From contig JAJEKV010000074.1 of NCBI GenBank assembly GCA_021234155.1, forward strand, positions 1,204,154-1,268,153: a stretch of DNA of 64,000 nt. The letters are read 5' to 3'. This DNA comes from Isoetes taiwanensis (taxonomy: Eukaryota; Streptophyta; Lycopodiopsida; Isoetales; Isoetaceae). The notes under the pieces are model-generated. The model did no database searches and had not been told where the DNA came from. It saw nothing but the letters and a program-made list of their open reading frames with translations. The position numbers were made by a program, and so were the translations under genes. Positions 10,851 to 19,708 of this stretch are shown here, in pieces (within the stretch, counting starts at the first letter, position 1; each line of letters opens with the position of its first letter).

Positions 10851-11624
10851 CCTTGACGCCGATCACCTGTAATTAGGGTTGAGCCGGTATCGCCGCTGCT
10901 ACAATCGGGTCGCATCGATTTGGTAGGAATGGTGAGTTCCCCCAAGCTTTTGTTGATTCCCCTCAAGATCTTTGTAACTCCAGCTAAAAATGTGTTTGAA
11001 TTTTTGAACAGCTTGACGGCCCCGTTACGATAAGGAGCCGGAAGATTTGGCAAAGAATGCGACAAAGTTGATTGTTGCCGACGCCCACAATCTCGACTTC
11101 CGAGTCCGAATATGGGGTATTACTTCAGTATCCCGACAATGTGCGCGGAGGTTGGAGCATAACCGATGCGGCACTTTGGCGCGGTGAAAAAGAGGGGTTG
11201 CTCGGCCATCCAAACCAGAGGTTGCTTCATGACAAATGCGGTACATCAACAGAGTTGCGTGAGGTTCAAAGATCCGAAAAGTGATCAACACGCTTGATTC
11301 GATTGCAAGGAGCCGTAAGGGTCAAGCAAAGCAGCCACAGCCGGGTCCCGATCAAGAGTCATTTCTCCCCAAGGATCAAAGATATTCGGTAGGATGACAG
11401 AGGCGCACTCGCAGTGGAGCCCGAACTTGATAAATATTCTCGAGCTTCTTCAACTGCGGTTCCGAGAGAGAGGTTCCGTGATTGTCAACGTAAATGATCC
11501 CGCCTCGCTTGCAAGTCCATGGTGGCATTGAGATGACCATCGCTGATGACTAACCGTCCGCGGGCCCAAGAATGGATACTCTTTGCCCGGGCGGAGAAAA
11601 GGTCCGCCGACCAACATTTCATAG
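10851..11624 (-). other. Pol linker between protease and reverse transcriptase
   Basis: About 770 bp of minus-strand sequence with several overlapping short frames. It should encode the protease C-terminus and the N-terminal part of RT (the usual acidic approach to the fingers). The segments at 11025-11291 and 11450-11745 read partly as protein but I recognise no motif. Frame changes here are probably the same small-indel problem seen across the GC-rich part of the element. Confidence 0.5.
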
Positions 11625-12305
11625 TCACCGATCTTCGCCAGCCTTTCCAAACCCAAATTCCATGGGGAAGCCGGAGATCACCGATGTTGATGTGAAGAAG
11701 AGGTGTGACGCCTTTGAGGTCGCTATGGATATGGCCATTAGCCAATTTGATGTCATATGGGGCACCGAAAGAGTTGTGTGATGCCCATTTGTTTGGCGGA
11801 GTTTATCCGCGATGAGATTGACCGCGCTACCTCCATCTATTTGAACATGGTTGACTTGCCGATTACCCACCGTGGCATGGACCGTGGGTGTAGAGGTAGC
11901 CACAGCCCCAACTAAAACAGCTTGGGAGTGGTAACCGGTCCTGAGAGCGTGACGAAGTTTCAAAATGGTTGCCAAGCTTAAAGGAATTTTGATCTTGGCT
12001 AGCTCCTCTTGGAGTTCTAGAGGCACATGAGAAAAAAGGATCCGGCCGGTTCCACCGGGTGCCGGAGTGCGCGGGTAGTGAAGCAAAGAACTTTTTGAGT
12101 AAGTCAACCCCGGGCAAAGAATATTGGGATACGCCCGAGAGCGCGGAGGTTGAGATGTGGAAGGGGTATCTTGTCTTTGTTGAGCTCTAGTGGTGGCATG
12201 AACATTTGCCAATGTGCGGCCTTCCGCCAGCCTTTGCATGAGGTTCAAAATGCTTTGGCTAACTTTTTGGCATGACATGTGGCATGAGCTTCCCAAGTCG
12301 TGCAA
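11625..12305 (-). CDS. Aspartic protease region of the minus-strand element
   Basis: A 226-codon frame with a Pro/Arg-rich N-terminus followed by a retropepsin-like domain. VQIDGGSAVNLIADKL near residues 155-170 holds the catalytic D-G-G (the Asp codon is at about 11835-11837). Upstream, AVLVGAVATSTPTVHATVG forms the first beta strands, and the downstream strand ends near SVISGFPMEFG. The enzyme cuts the gag-pol polyprotein. It lies between the gag zinc knuckles (12880-12994) and reverse transcriptase, as expected. Confidence 0.82.
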   Translation of the reverse strand: MHDLGSSCHMSCQKVSQSILNLMQRLAEGRTLANVHATTRAQQRQDTPSTSQPPRSRAYPNILCPGLTYSKSSLLHYPRTPAPGGTGRILFSHVPLELQEELAKIKIPLSLATILKLRHALRTGYHSQAVLVGAVATSTPTVHATVGNRQVNHVQIDGGSAVNLIADKLRQTNGHHTTLSVPHMTSNWLMAISIATSKASHLFFTSTSVISGFPMEFGFGKAGEDR

Positions 12306-12577
12306 AGTGAACCTTTTTTTCGCCCCTCATGAGGAATGGTGTCAACCGCAAAGGCAGGTTGCGTACATTCGAATAATGGTCAAGGGACGGATGCCTTGGT
12401 CCGGCGCGGAAACTAAACCAACCCAATTTGACTACCGGACCGAGGATTAAGTGCCCGAAAAATTTCCTCTTGTGCTTGTTGATCCAAATTGAGGTTGATT
12501 TGTCGGAGCTGGTTGATAGCGCGATTGCCGAGGCGCCTTTGGTGGCTTCTAAGAACTGGTCTCGGCCTTGTTTGCCA

Positions 12578-14109
12578 TTAGCAATCCAGAGTTGGTAAGC
12601 CGCGAGGCGGACCGATGTGGTCCGATTTGTGCCGTGAAGTCGCACTGAACTTGTGGAAGTTGAGGACACGCCGCGGGTGGTATGACCCCATTCTTGACAA
12701 AGGATAACACCGAAGCTTTAGAAGGATCAAAAGGAGGACGGGGTGGATCCCCGGTTGCCCCCCGCTGGCTGATAGAGTTGAGTGGGTTGCACCCGGGCGG
12801 TGGTCACCGATAGTGCGATTGTTGCCGAGGTGTGGTTTGCACTTGATAAACCATTTTGTTGAACGGTGTGGGATGAGTGCGAAGTGCACTCTTCCGCGGG
12901 CATGATTGCACATGTTGCATCGCTTGCAATGAGGCGGGCCATTGGTGGAGTTGCACTCATTTGCCAAATGGCCTTGGTATTTGCAAATATGGCACCAGAT
13001 TTGACCGCTACCGGTGGATTAGCGTTGAGGCTGAACACCGCTTTGTGGAACCATGACAGTGGAATGAACGGAGCTCTTGAAGAGCCACGCCGAGGAAACA
13101 TTGATCGAAAGTGATTGACAGGTCGATAGCCCCGCTCCAAAGTCTTGGGACGCAGTATTCACCATGAGTCAATAGCCGGAGGAAGTCCTTGGAGAAACCG
13201 CACTGCAAAAATCGCTCGGTGGGTACCCTTGAGCTTACTTAGCGTAATGTGAAGTCGATCCGCAAAAATCCCCGCAGACTGCGGGCTCTTGTTGAAGTTC
13301 ATTGAGTTGCTTGAGATGAAGTTGATCATCATCCGTGGTTCCATAATGAGACGTAAAAGCGCCTCATTTCGACCAGTTTTGTTTCCAATGGCTTTTGTTG
13401 GACATGAGCCATTGATGAGGAGAGCCACGCAGGTGGTGGAAAAGATGTGGAATTTCAGTTGAGGTTGCGATGACCATTTAGGACAGCTAGAGCCTCAAAT
13501 TCTTCCATGTGGGCCTGAGCACTTTGGTCTAACGGTTTGCCTTCGTGGTTGCCAAAGGTGGATAAGTCGGGCCGTAGTCCGAAAGGTAGATGTGAAAGTG
13601 TCAATGGACAGAAACAAAGATAGTGAGGATATTGAGGTTGAGTTGGATGTGGCATGGTGCCCGGCGACCCCGGCGAAGGGGTGACCGTGGTTGAGAAACC
13701 GGCAGCCGGAGCATTGGTTTTGAGATCCGTAAGGTTGTAAAACAAGAAGGGCAAAGGGGAAACGAGGGAAAGGGATATTCCCGGTAGGCGCAAAGGAGAC
13801 GCGGTGGATAGCCGCCCCACCCGGGGAGATGATGGTTGTGAAGGAAGAGGCGATGGCCCGGAAGAATGATGGATGTAGGCATGTTCGTGGGTATGAAAGT
13901 ACGGTTGAGAAGGTTGAGCCCGAGATAAGGCCCCGATAGTGATGAGGGGACCGAGGTTGTGAGCAATGTTTGCACGCTTTGGGGAACTGGACGAGACAGA
14001 CACGAGGGGTGGGTGGCGCCGACCGAGCCCTAGACCTAAGATGGCCTCCCTCTATGTCATAAGCGTATCCATACATGTCGCCATCAGCTTCGACGCCGAT
14101 GGCGCCCAA
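12578..14109 (-). CDS. gag: Gag of the minus-strand element (frameshifted), with CCHC zinc knuckle
   Basis: Gag forms the virus-like particle and packages RNA. The N-terminal third (13455-14109) is Ser/Pro/His-rich in every frame that stays open. A capsid-like segment at 13159-13428 contains FADRLHITLSKLKGTHRAIF and FLQGLPPAIDSW. The first zinc knuckle, C-H-I-C-K-Y-Q-G-H-L-A-N-E-C, is at 12953-12994 and has perfect CX2CX4HX4C spacing. A second, starting CKRCNMCNH just downstream (about 12890-12932), keeps its first three ligands, and its last Cys lies in the next frame, so a one-base indel breaks it. The first AUG after the leader is uncertain; 14109 is the most upstream Met in a longer frame. 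Confidence 0.75.
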
Positions 14110-14195
14110 GCCGAAGGTCAGTTCGAGAAAGGAGTTCTTCCGGCGGAAATTACCGGTTTATTACGGCGCATGTAAGAAAGTAGGATGGAATCGTA

Positions 14196-14215
14196 CCGGC
14201 AACGGCCGCGCAAGT
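14196..14215 (-). other. Probable primer binding site, tRNA-Asp-like
   Basis: Immediately inside the 5' LTR, the minus strand reads ACTTGCGCGGCCGTTGCCGG. The final CCGTTGCCGG matches the core of the tRNA-Asp-type primer site (TGGCGCCGTTGCCGG) known from Athila and other plant gypsy elements; the first bases do not match well. Given the error pattern in GC-rich sequence, the mismatch may not be real. Confidence 0.45.
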
Positions 14216-14805
14216 TGTTTGGGGGTTCGGGTTCGAACTCCCGGAAGACAGCTTCCTCCTGCGGAGGACCCGTGGATCTAACAGAGAGTCCGGGGACTAT
14301 GTCACGCTGGATTTGCAAGAAGAGAAGAAGAAGAAGAAAACAAGAAAAATGAGAGGAAAATGATAAGCTTCCTTGATATCAATGATGAACATACATGAGC
14401 TCTCGCAATAGAGAGAAAAAACTGAAAGGAGACAAGACTCAAAAACTCATCTAAAAACTCATGTGCTAGCTCTACTCATATATATAGTACAATGGCCTTT
14501 GGGGCCCAATATAGACACTCGATTGATCTCGGTGCCGACTCGAAGGAGGCCTGATTTGCGGTGAATGTTGGCGGTGCCTCTTGAAGTGCTCTAGAATCAC
14601 TCCGACGCCGACGCTGGTGGTGACGGGCCGCCACTTGTCCGAGCGGCGCTTTGTTGACGGGCCACAGCTTTGATCAAGGCGGGTTCGCTGCTTTGGCTTC
14701 ACTGAGCCTTTGATGGCTGACCCGGGTATCGACCGAGGATCCTTGAGCTTGACCCGTCCGCTAGAATGATGAATAGTCCCTGCACTGTGAGGCACAGGAC
14801 TAACA
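14216..14805 (-). repeat. 5' LTR of the minus-strand element (right copy), with promoter
   Basis: Matches the left LTR (3747-4334) end to end, from TGTTTGGGG to GGACTAACA. On the minus strand it should drive transcription of the element: a TATATATGAG box lies at about 14475-14487, and the leader runs from there to 14216 and on to gag. The two copies share a 180 bp AT-rich block with only a few differences, which implies recent insertion, while the GC-rich thirds look more diverged. Confidence 0.92.
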
Positions 14806-14810
14806 CCAAT
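14806..14810. repeat. Target site duplication CCAAT, right copy
   Basis: Second copy of the CCAAT at 3742-3746. Removing 3747-14810 rejoins the two halves of the older plus-strand element. Confidence 0.9.
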
Positions 14811-15600
14811 CGTGCAATGCATGTCAGTAAGGCAATTACTTAAGTGCATCATGAGGAATGAGGTCATACATAAGCTACAAGTTGTCGACCCCGACCATAA
14901 GAGTAAGAAGGAAGATGCTACTTCGGAACAGTTGCCTTGGCCAATTCTTAAGTTAATTAAGAAGTCCCATGATATATTCCTTGATGAAATTCGAGAGCTT
15001 TTGCTCTATAGAAGCATAGAGTCTGAAATCACTCTTGCACCGGATGCAGAGCTGATCAGCAAGGCTCTTTATAGAATCAGCACTTCCGAGCTAGCAGAGC
15101 TCAAGAAGCAGTTGTAGGAGTTGATCGACTTGGGGATCCTTTCGGCCAAGATGGAAGTCTAAAGATGTATATCAACCATGGACAGCTCAACAAGCAACGA
15201 CATAATGGATCAGCCCCAAGAAGCAGGATTCTTCTACAAAATCAACTTAAGCTCGGGCAATCAGCAAATAAGGATGAAGGGGAAGATAATTATAAGACTC
15301 CTTCAGAACATGGTATGGGCACTATGATTTCACAGTAATGCCCTAAGTCCATGGAATGCTCCTCCAACTTGTATGCATTTGAGGAACGACATCTTCAAAG
15401 ATTGTTTTGGACAAGTTCGTCATCAATCTCTCTTCAACGACATCATGATCTACAGCAAATTAATGGAAGAGCATGTAGCCCAATTGAGGGAAGCCATGGA
15501 GATGCTAAGACGCCGCCACTCATTGGCAAGCTTTTGAAGCATCAATCTACAATGCCATCTCCACTTCAGCAAGCGAATTCAGCAAGAAGATAGAAGAAGC
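14811..15600 (+). pseudogene. Reverse transcriptase relic of an older chromovirus
   Basis: An open stretch to 15117 contains SKALYRISTSELAELKKQL, the conserved approach to the fingers of plant Ty3/gypsy RT, then a stop. Further on, FYKINLSSGNQQIRMK and FNDIMIYSKLMEEHV are recognisable as the first catalytic region and the catalytic box. In the latter the first Asp of the usual D-D pair is Asn (codon near 15433), which alone would kill the enzyme. Several stops and a deletion are present. This sequence is AT-richer than the inner element, and its stops are substitutions as well as indels, so the decay here looks real. Confidence 0.8.
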
Positions 15601-15689
15601 CATCTCCTCCAACATAGAGTTCAAGCATATACGGGCTAGTCTTTACAACAGTGCAAGGACGGATTAAGAAAGAGAAACCTTCAAATATT

Positions 15690-16990
15690 TTAAAAAGGAA
15701 GGTAATCTTTAATATCAAAGAACAACTATGCGTACCCAAAGTATAAGGAGTAAGAAAAATTTTCCAGGACACGCATAATAGCCCTATTTCCGGCCATGCA
15801 AAATTTATAAAGGTCTACTTCAAGATTAGAAGTAGCTACTTCTGGCCGGACATGAAGAAGTAGATAGTCAGATATGTCCAAGAATGTCAGTGGCATCAGC
15901 AGACAAAGGCAGAACAACTTCAAACCTCGGGAGTCTTGGAACCTTGGGCGGTGTCAAACGCCAAGTGGGAAGTTATCAGCATGGATTTCATAGCGGACCT
16001 TCCAAGGACAACAAGAAGCGTTGAAGCCTTGATGGTTGTGGTATATAGCTTATCAAAAGGGCACACACTTGCCATGCCACACCATAGACACCGCTTTGGA
16101 TCTAGCCGTGTGGTCTACATAAGAGTTCTTTTAGGCTGCATGGAATGCACAGGTTGATCATCACCAATAGAGATCCGAAGTTCTTTAGCGACGTTTAGCA
16201 AGACTTCTTCAACACGAGCTGCACCAACTTGTTGATGAGTTTTGCTTATCTTTTGCAGTCAAATTGGCAAAGGGACCGCACCAACACAATTTTGGAGAGC
16301 ACGTTGAGAAACTATGATTGGAACAAGAAATCCAAATGGGCCGATTACATTCAGTTACAGTTATCAATGCTGGACCCTAGTCATGTGGCATAATCTAGTG
16401 CCCAAGGTGGAACAACGACAACATATATGCGGTAGCTTTTGGTAGAAGTGTAAGAAAATCTTCAACAGCATGGGCACATCTGAAGAGTCTAGCAGATAGA
16501 CATAAAACTCCTCGAGAGTTATTTTGTTGTGAGAGATAAAGTTTGGCTCAAGTAAAGGTTAAGCAAGGGAAGCTTCGCATCGGCAATTGTAAGAAGCTCG
16601 CCCCTAGGTGGGCTGGTCCGTTCAAGATCTTGGAGAAGAGTGGGCTCTCAGGCCTACAAGTTGGAGCTCTCGGCCCACCTTAAGGTCTTCCATGTGAGTC
16701 TATTAAAAAGGTACGATCCTAACCTTGATGAGGGTTTGGATACTCCAACTTTGTTGGAAATGACGGAGGATCAAGTTGAAATTGTGCCTGAATTGCTTTT
16801 TGATAAGTCATTCAAGAGGACTAGGTGGTCTCAATTCCTCCAGTATTTGGTCAAGTGGAAGCACTTGCCCGTGGAAGACGCGACCTGGATATCGAAGCAG
16901 GATTTGGAGAAGCAATACCCAGAGTTTATGAAGGACTTTGATGGGCGAGTCGTCTCCGAATCGGTCGACGCCGACTTGCCAGGTGGTTAG
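15690..16990 (+). pseudogene. Integrase and chromodomain relic of the older chromovirus
   Basis: The zinc-binding region reads SPISGHAKFIKVYFKIRSSY then VRYVQECQWHQQTK, in which the second Cys is replaced by His. The core begins WEVISMDFIADLPRT near 15970-16010 and breaks down after 16157. The last part, 16640-16990, is one open frame: a C-terminal integrase segment (LKVFHVSLLKRYDP) and then a chromodomain whose FLQYLVKWKHLPVEDATWI is well preserved. Chromodomains steer integration to particular chromatin. Its presence places this older element among the chromoviruses. The pol order matches 14811-15600, so both are one element, oriented plus. Confidence 0.85.
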
Positions 16991-17022
16991 CTTAGTGTGT
17001 CCTTAGTTAGCCTTAGTGCTGG

Positions 17023-17425
17023 CATGTGTATTCTATCTAGTAGAGTGCATGTGCCAGGATCTTGGAACGTGTAGGCGATGATGGGATACGCTTTAAGGCA
17101 TTCTCTAGGCCAACACGCACCAAGAGGTGCACATGACCAGTAGGGTCATGTGAGTGAGATAGTGAAGCATGGTGGGCAATGATGGGACATCTGTCGGATG
17201 CTCCCTATGCCACGATGCTTTAGTAGTGGCATATGTATTCTAGCTAGTAGACTGCATTTGCCACAACCTTGGAACGTGTAGGCGATGATGGGATACGCCC
17301 CTAAGGCATTCTCTAGGCCAACACGCACCAAGAGGTGCGCATGACCAATAGGGTCATGTGAGTGAGGAATGAGGCATGGTGGGCGATGATGGGACATCGA
17401 TCGGATGCTCTCTATGCCGCGATGC
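17023..17425 (+). repeat. Tandem duplication of about 203 bp with a 100 bp inner period
   Basis: 17023-17218 and 17226-17420 are near copies (start GGCATGTGTATTCTA and GGCATATGTATTCTA; end CTATGCCACGATGC and CTATGCCGCGATGC). Within and beyond them the motif GGCGATGATGGGA recurs at about 17074, 17175, 17281, 17382, 17480 and 17584, a spacing of 98-106 bp. The block lies in the 3' untranslated part of the older element, after the chromodomain. Confidence 0.85.
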
Positions 17426-17689
17426 GGGGTACGCACACCTGGCCGTAGGAGGGTCATGGTGAAGGTCAAAGTGATCATGCGCGATGATGGGATCGTGAGA
17501 CGTTCCCTAGCTTAAAACCCTTGGGGCATGATGCACTAGGGGTACTTTCACCGCAACCGAGTACAAGGTAGCACTTGATCATGGGCGATGATAGGATCAT
17601 CTTAAATGGTCCTTAAGCTCAAATCTGAAAGGGCCATGATCAAGTGCAAGGTAGTAGGGTAACCTTGGGCTAGTAGTTCGGCTCAAGGA

Positions 17690-18081
17690 GGTAGGTAAGG
17701 GGGGTGGTCCCCTAAAAAAACCACAAACTTATTAACTTATATAACGTAATGTGCTACTTGTGCAGGCCAGTGAAGGGAAGCATGAAGGAGGGAGCACGTT
17801 ACGAGAAGATAGGAGTCATAGATTTTAGACTAACTATGAACTCCTAAATTTGTTGTAATAATATTATATGTGTATACTTTTATAATAATAGTTGTTATAG
17901 CTATATAATTTGTATAACTTATAAATATAGCTTTATAATTACATAATAAGTAATTAACGAAAAGTTGATCTTTTCAATAGAGTTAAGTTCATATATTCTT
18001 GTTGTGTGCTTTTGCAGGATTAGTGTAGGTTAGTCACCTTAGCGTAATGCTGAGGACAGCATTATCCTAAGGGGGGGAGAA
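17690..18081 (+). other. AT-rich 3' untranslated region of the older element, hairpin and purine tract
   Basis: No coding frame. A hairpin at 18037-18072 has stems CCTTAG/CTAAGG and TAATGCTG/CAGCATTA around an AGGA loop. It is followed at once by AAGGGGGGGAGA (18069-18080), the polypurine tract of the plus-strand element, and then by the LTR start. Confidence 0.7.
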
Positions 18082-18600
18082 TGTGACGTTCCAGGGAAAT
18101 ATACGCCATAAATACGTATATTACTAGGACCGTCACTATACAAGTCTATCTTCATAGCCTTGTATACCATAGATTGTGGCACTAGGGGGCATGACTAAGC
18201 TATTCATATAACTTAGCCAACCTTAGGTTAAGACCATCTTCCACGTGGCCTTAACCTATTGGGCACCTACCACACGGACTTACCCTATTGGAGCCACGTG
18301 GCATAACATGTGAACCCTAACCTATAAAGGCCTAAACCCTAACCCTAGGCCTCTTTTCGCTCCAACAACACGGGAACCTTCTTGGCCAAACTCCGTTTGA
18401 GAACCGTCACCGTGGGCATAGCCTAGCACAGCAGCCCCCGGAGCATGAGCGCATCAGCAGGAGTGGGAGCTACCTCGAACACTTCGAAGACCATGGAGAC
18501 GCCAGGATTGGGAGGGAGTGCTTCTGGAGCAGGTATGCAGAGTAGTGCTCATAGTAGTTCATCTGGAATTAGCATTCCAGATGAGTTAGTATCTTGTATC
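18082..18600 (+). repeat. 3' LTR of the older chromovirus (start defined, end not)
   Basis: Starts TGTGACGTTCC directly after the purine tract. It carries LTR promoter features: two G-boxes (CACGTG at 18242 and 18295), two copies of CCTATTGG about 33 bp apart, and TATAAAG at 18323-18329. The end cannot be placed because no second LTR copy is in the window; it lies somewhere between about 18.5 and 19.3 kb. Confidence 0.65.
18242..18340 (+). promoter_or_regulatory. LTR promoter with G-boxes, inverted CCAAT boxes and TATA
   Basis: CACGTG at 18242-18247 and 18295-18300, ATTGG in two near-identical CCTATTGG contexts between them, and TATAAAGG at 18323. The sequence then runs into CTAAACCCTAACCCTAGG. 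G-box and telobox-like (AAACCCTAA) motifs are common in plant promoters. The element itself is dead, but this promoter could still act. Confidence 0.5.
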
Positions 18601-19315
18601 TAGGGTAGAGCCATCCTAGAGAACCCTCATGCATCATCTTGAACCCTAATCAAGGAACCCTAACTGTAAGTTAGATTTGTATGATTAGGTTAAGATGTTC
18701 TTATGATTATTCTCATGATATGATGATTATGTGAGGATGGTTGATCATGTTTGCTCCTCTTGTATTGGGAAGGGGGGTAGAGACCTAGAGCCATATGTAG
18801 TATGCTCCTAGATTAGATCCCTTAGTTCCTATTAGATGACCGGGCTATGGAGGCTATGATATGACTCAGCACTACACAACGGGGCTAGAGGCAATACGGA
18901 GGGAGGATCCCTGCCGAGCGGGGGCTACGGGGGATCCCATAGTGGGCTAGGCTTATGGTCGGGCCACTGCAGGGGGGCGAGCATGGGTCTCACACCTCCC
19001 CGGGCGATGGTGTCGCCTCAGCCTCAAGAGCTGCAAGTGTCGGGGCTTTGGCTCTTGTTTTGGGGGTTCACCGGTATGAATCGCGGTGTCGTCACGATTC
19101 TCTAGCCGCCCGAGGAGCCTCTAGACCCCGGGAAGGGGAGATGCAACCCTTCCTGCCTCGACGGACCAGGGAGATGCAACCTGGAGTAGTCCCGGTGGAT
19201 GATACCATGGGATTGCGTATCCGGAAGGCTAGAGTCATGTTAGAGCCTGATCTAGCCCATCTGCAAAGTATGCACAGGAGGGGCGGATGGAGTGGTCAAC
19301 CCTAGCCATTGTCTT
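18601..19315. other. LTR remainder or intergenic DNA
   Basis: A GC-rich stretch (18840-19300) holds a 116-codon plus-strand frame at 18955-19305 of Gly/Arg-rich text with no known domain. I regard it as a compositional frame inside or just beyond the LTR. No other feature is seen. Confidence 0.4.
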
Positions 19316-19663
19316 ATGCCAGCCCTCGCAATGACATGTTGCCACCTAGGCTCAAACATTACACGTGGCTAAAATATGGCACTTACATCAAACATGTCAA
19401 CTAGGTTCAAACATGACGTCTGACTCAAACATGCGACCTGGGATCAAACAAGTCACATACTAAAATAAAATATACTGTATATGACGTCGCAATAACAAAA
19501 TACCATGTGTAGGCGTTGCATTTCCCTTAGGGTCGAACATGCCACCTAGGTTCAAACAAACCTCTTAGGCTCAAGCATTGCCTCTAGGCTCAAATATGTC
19601 TCAGGATCAAACATGTCACAACTAAAATAAAAAATAATGTAAATGACGTCACTATAACAAAAT
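19316..19663. repeat. AT-rich block with duplicated 160 bp units
   Basis: CTAGG(C/T)TCAAACAT-like units recur about every 20-30 bp. A longer unit of about 160 bp is present twice: 19442-19505 and 19602-19665 share GATCAAACA, ACTAAAATAAAA, ATGACGTC and AATAACAAAATAC or ATAACAAAATAC. The second copy contains CACTATAACAAAAT at 19650, which resembles a CACTA transposon terminus. The block borders the palindrome at 19664. Confidence 0.6.
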
Positions 19664-19691
19664 ACGTCGCATGCGACGTATACGCGACGTC
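19650..19691 (+). mobile_element. Candidate left terminus of a CACTA-like element, with 16 bp palindrome
   Basis: CACTATAACAAAAT at 19650 is followed by the perfect 16 bp palindrome ACGTCGCATGCGACGT (19664-19679) and another CGACGTC. The same palindrome recurs beyond the satellite array at 51375-51392 and, with one change, at 51471-51486. CACTA transposons commonly have such termini and subterminal palindromes. No matching right-end TAGTG with a 3 bp duplication was demonstrated. Confidence 0.45.
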
Positions 19692-19708
19692 AAAAAGTCA
19701 TTTCTTAA

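Larger units (their letters stand above)
3747..14805 (-). mobile_element. Complete Ty3/gypsy LTR retrotransposon, 11.06 kb, minus strand
   Basis: The element is bounded by two LTRs of 588 and 590 bp that begin TGTT and end AACA, and by a 5 bp CCAAT duplication. Reading on the minus strand from the right LTR, the order is gag with CCHC knuckles, aspartic protease (DGG), reverse transcriptase (Q-D-D box), RNase H, integrase (HHCC, core start KWGMDFVGP, GPY-like C-terminus), then a 3.8 kb region with extra open frames, a purine tract and the 3' LTR. That order (PR-RT-RH-INT) is Ty3/gypsy. The interior is GC-richer than its flanks. Coding frames are broken many times, but the breaks cluster in GC-rich contexts and may be consensus errors. 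It sits inside an older chromovirus relic. Confidence 0.93.

Noticed and set aside
18330-18350. AAACCCTAACCCTAGG as telomeric repeat
   Set aside because: Only two imperfect plant telomere units occur, inside an LTR promoter; more likely a telobox-like promoter motif.
18955-19305. 116-codon frame as a host gene
   Set aside because: Gly/Arg/Pro-rich text in a GC-rich patch next to an LTR, with no domain, promoter or splice support.
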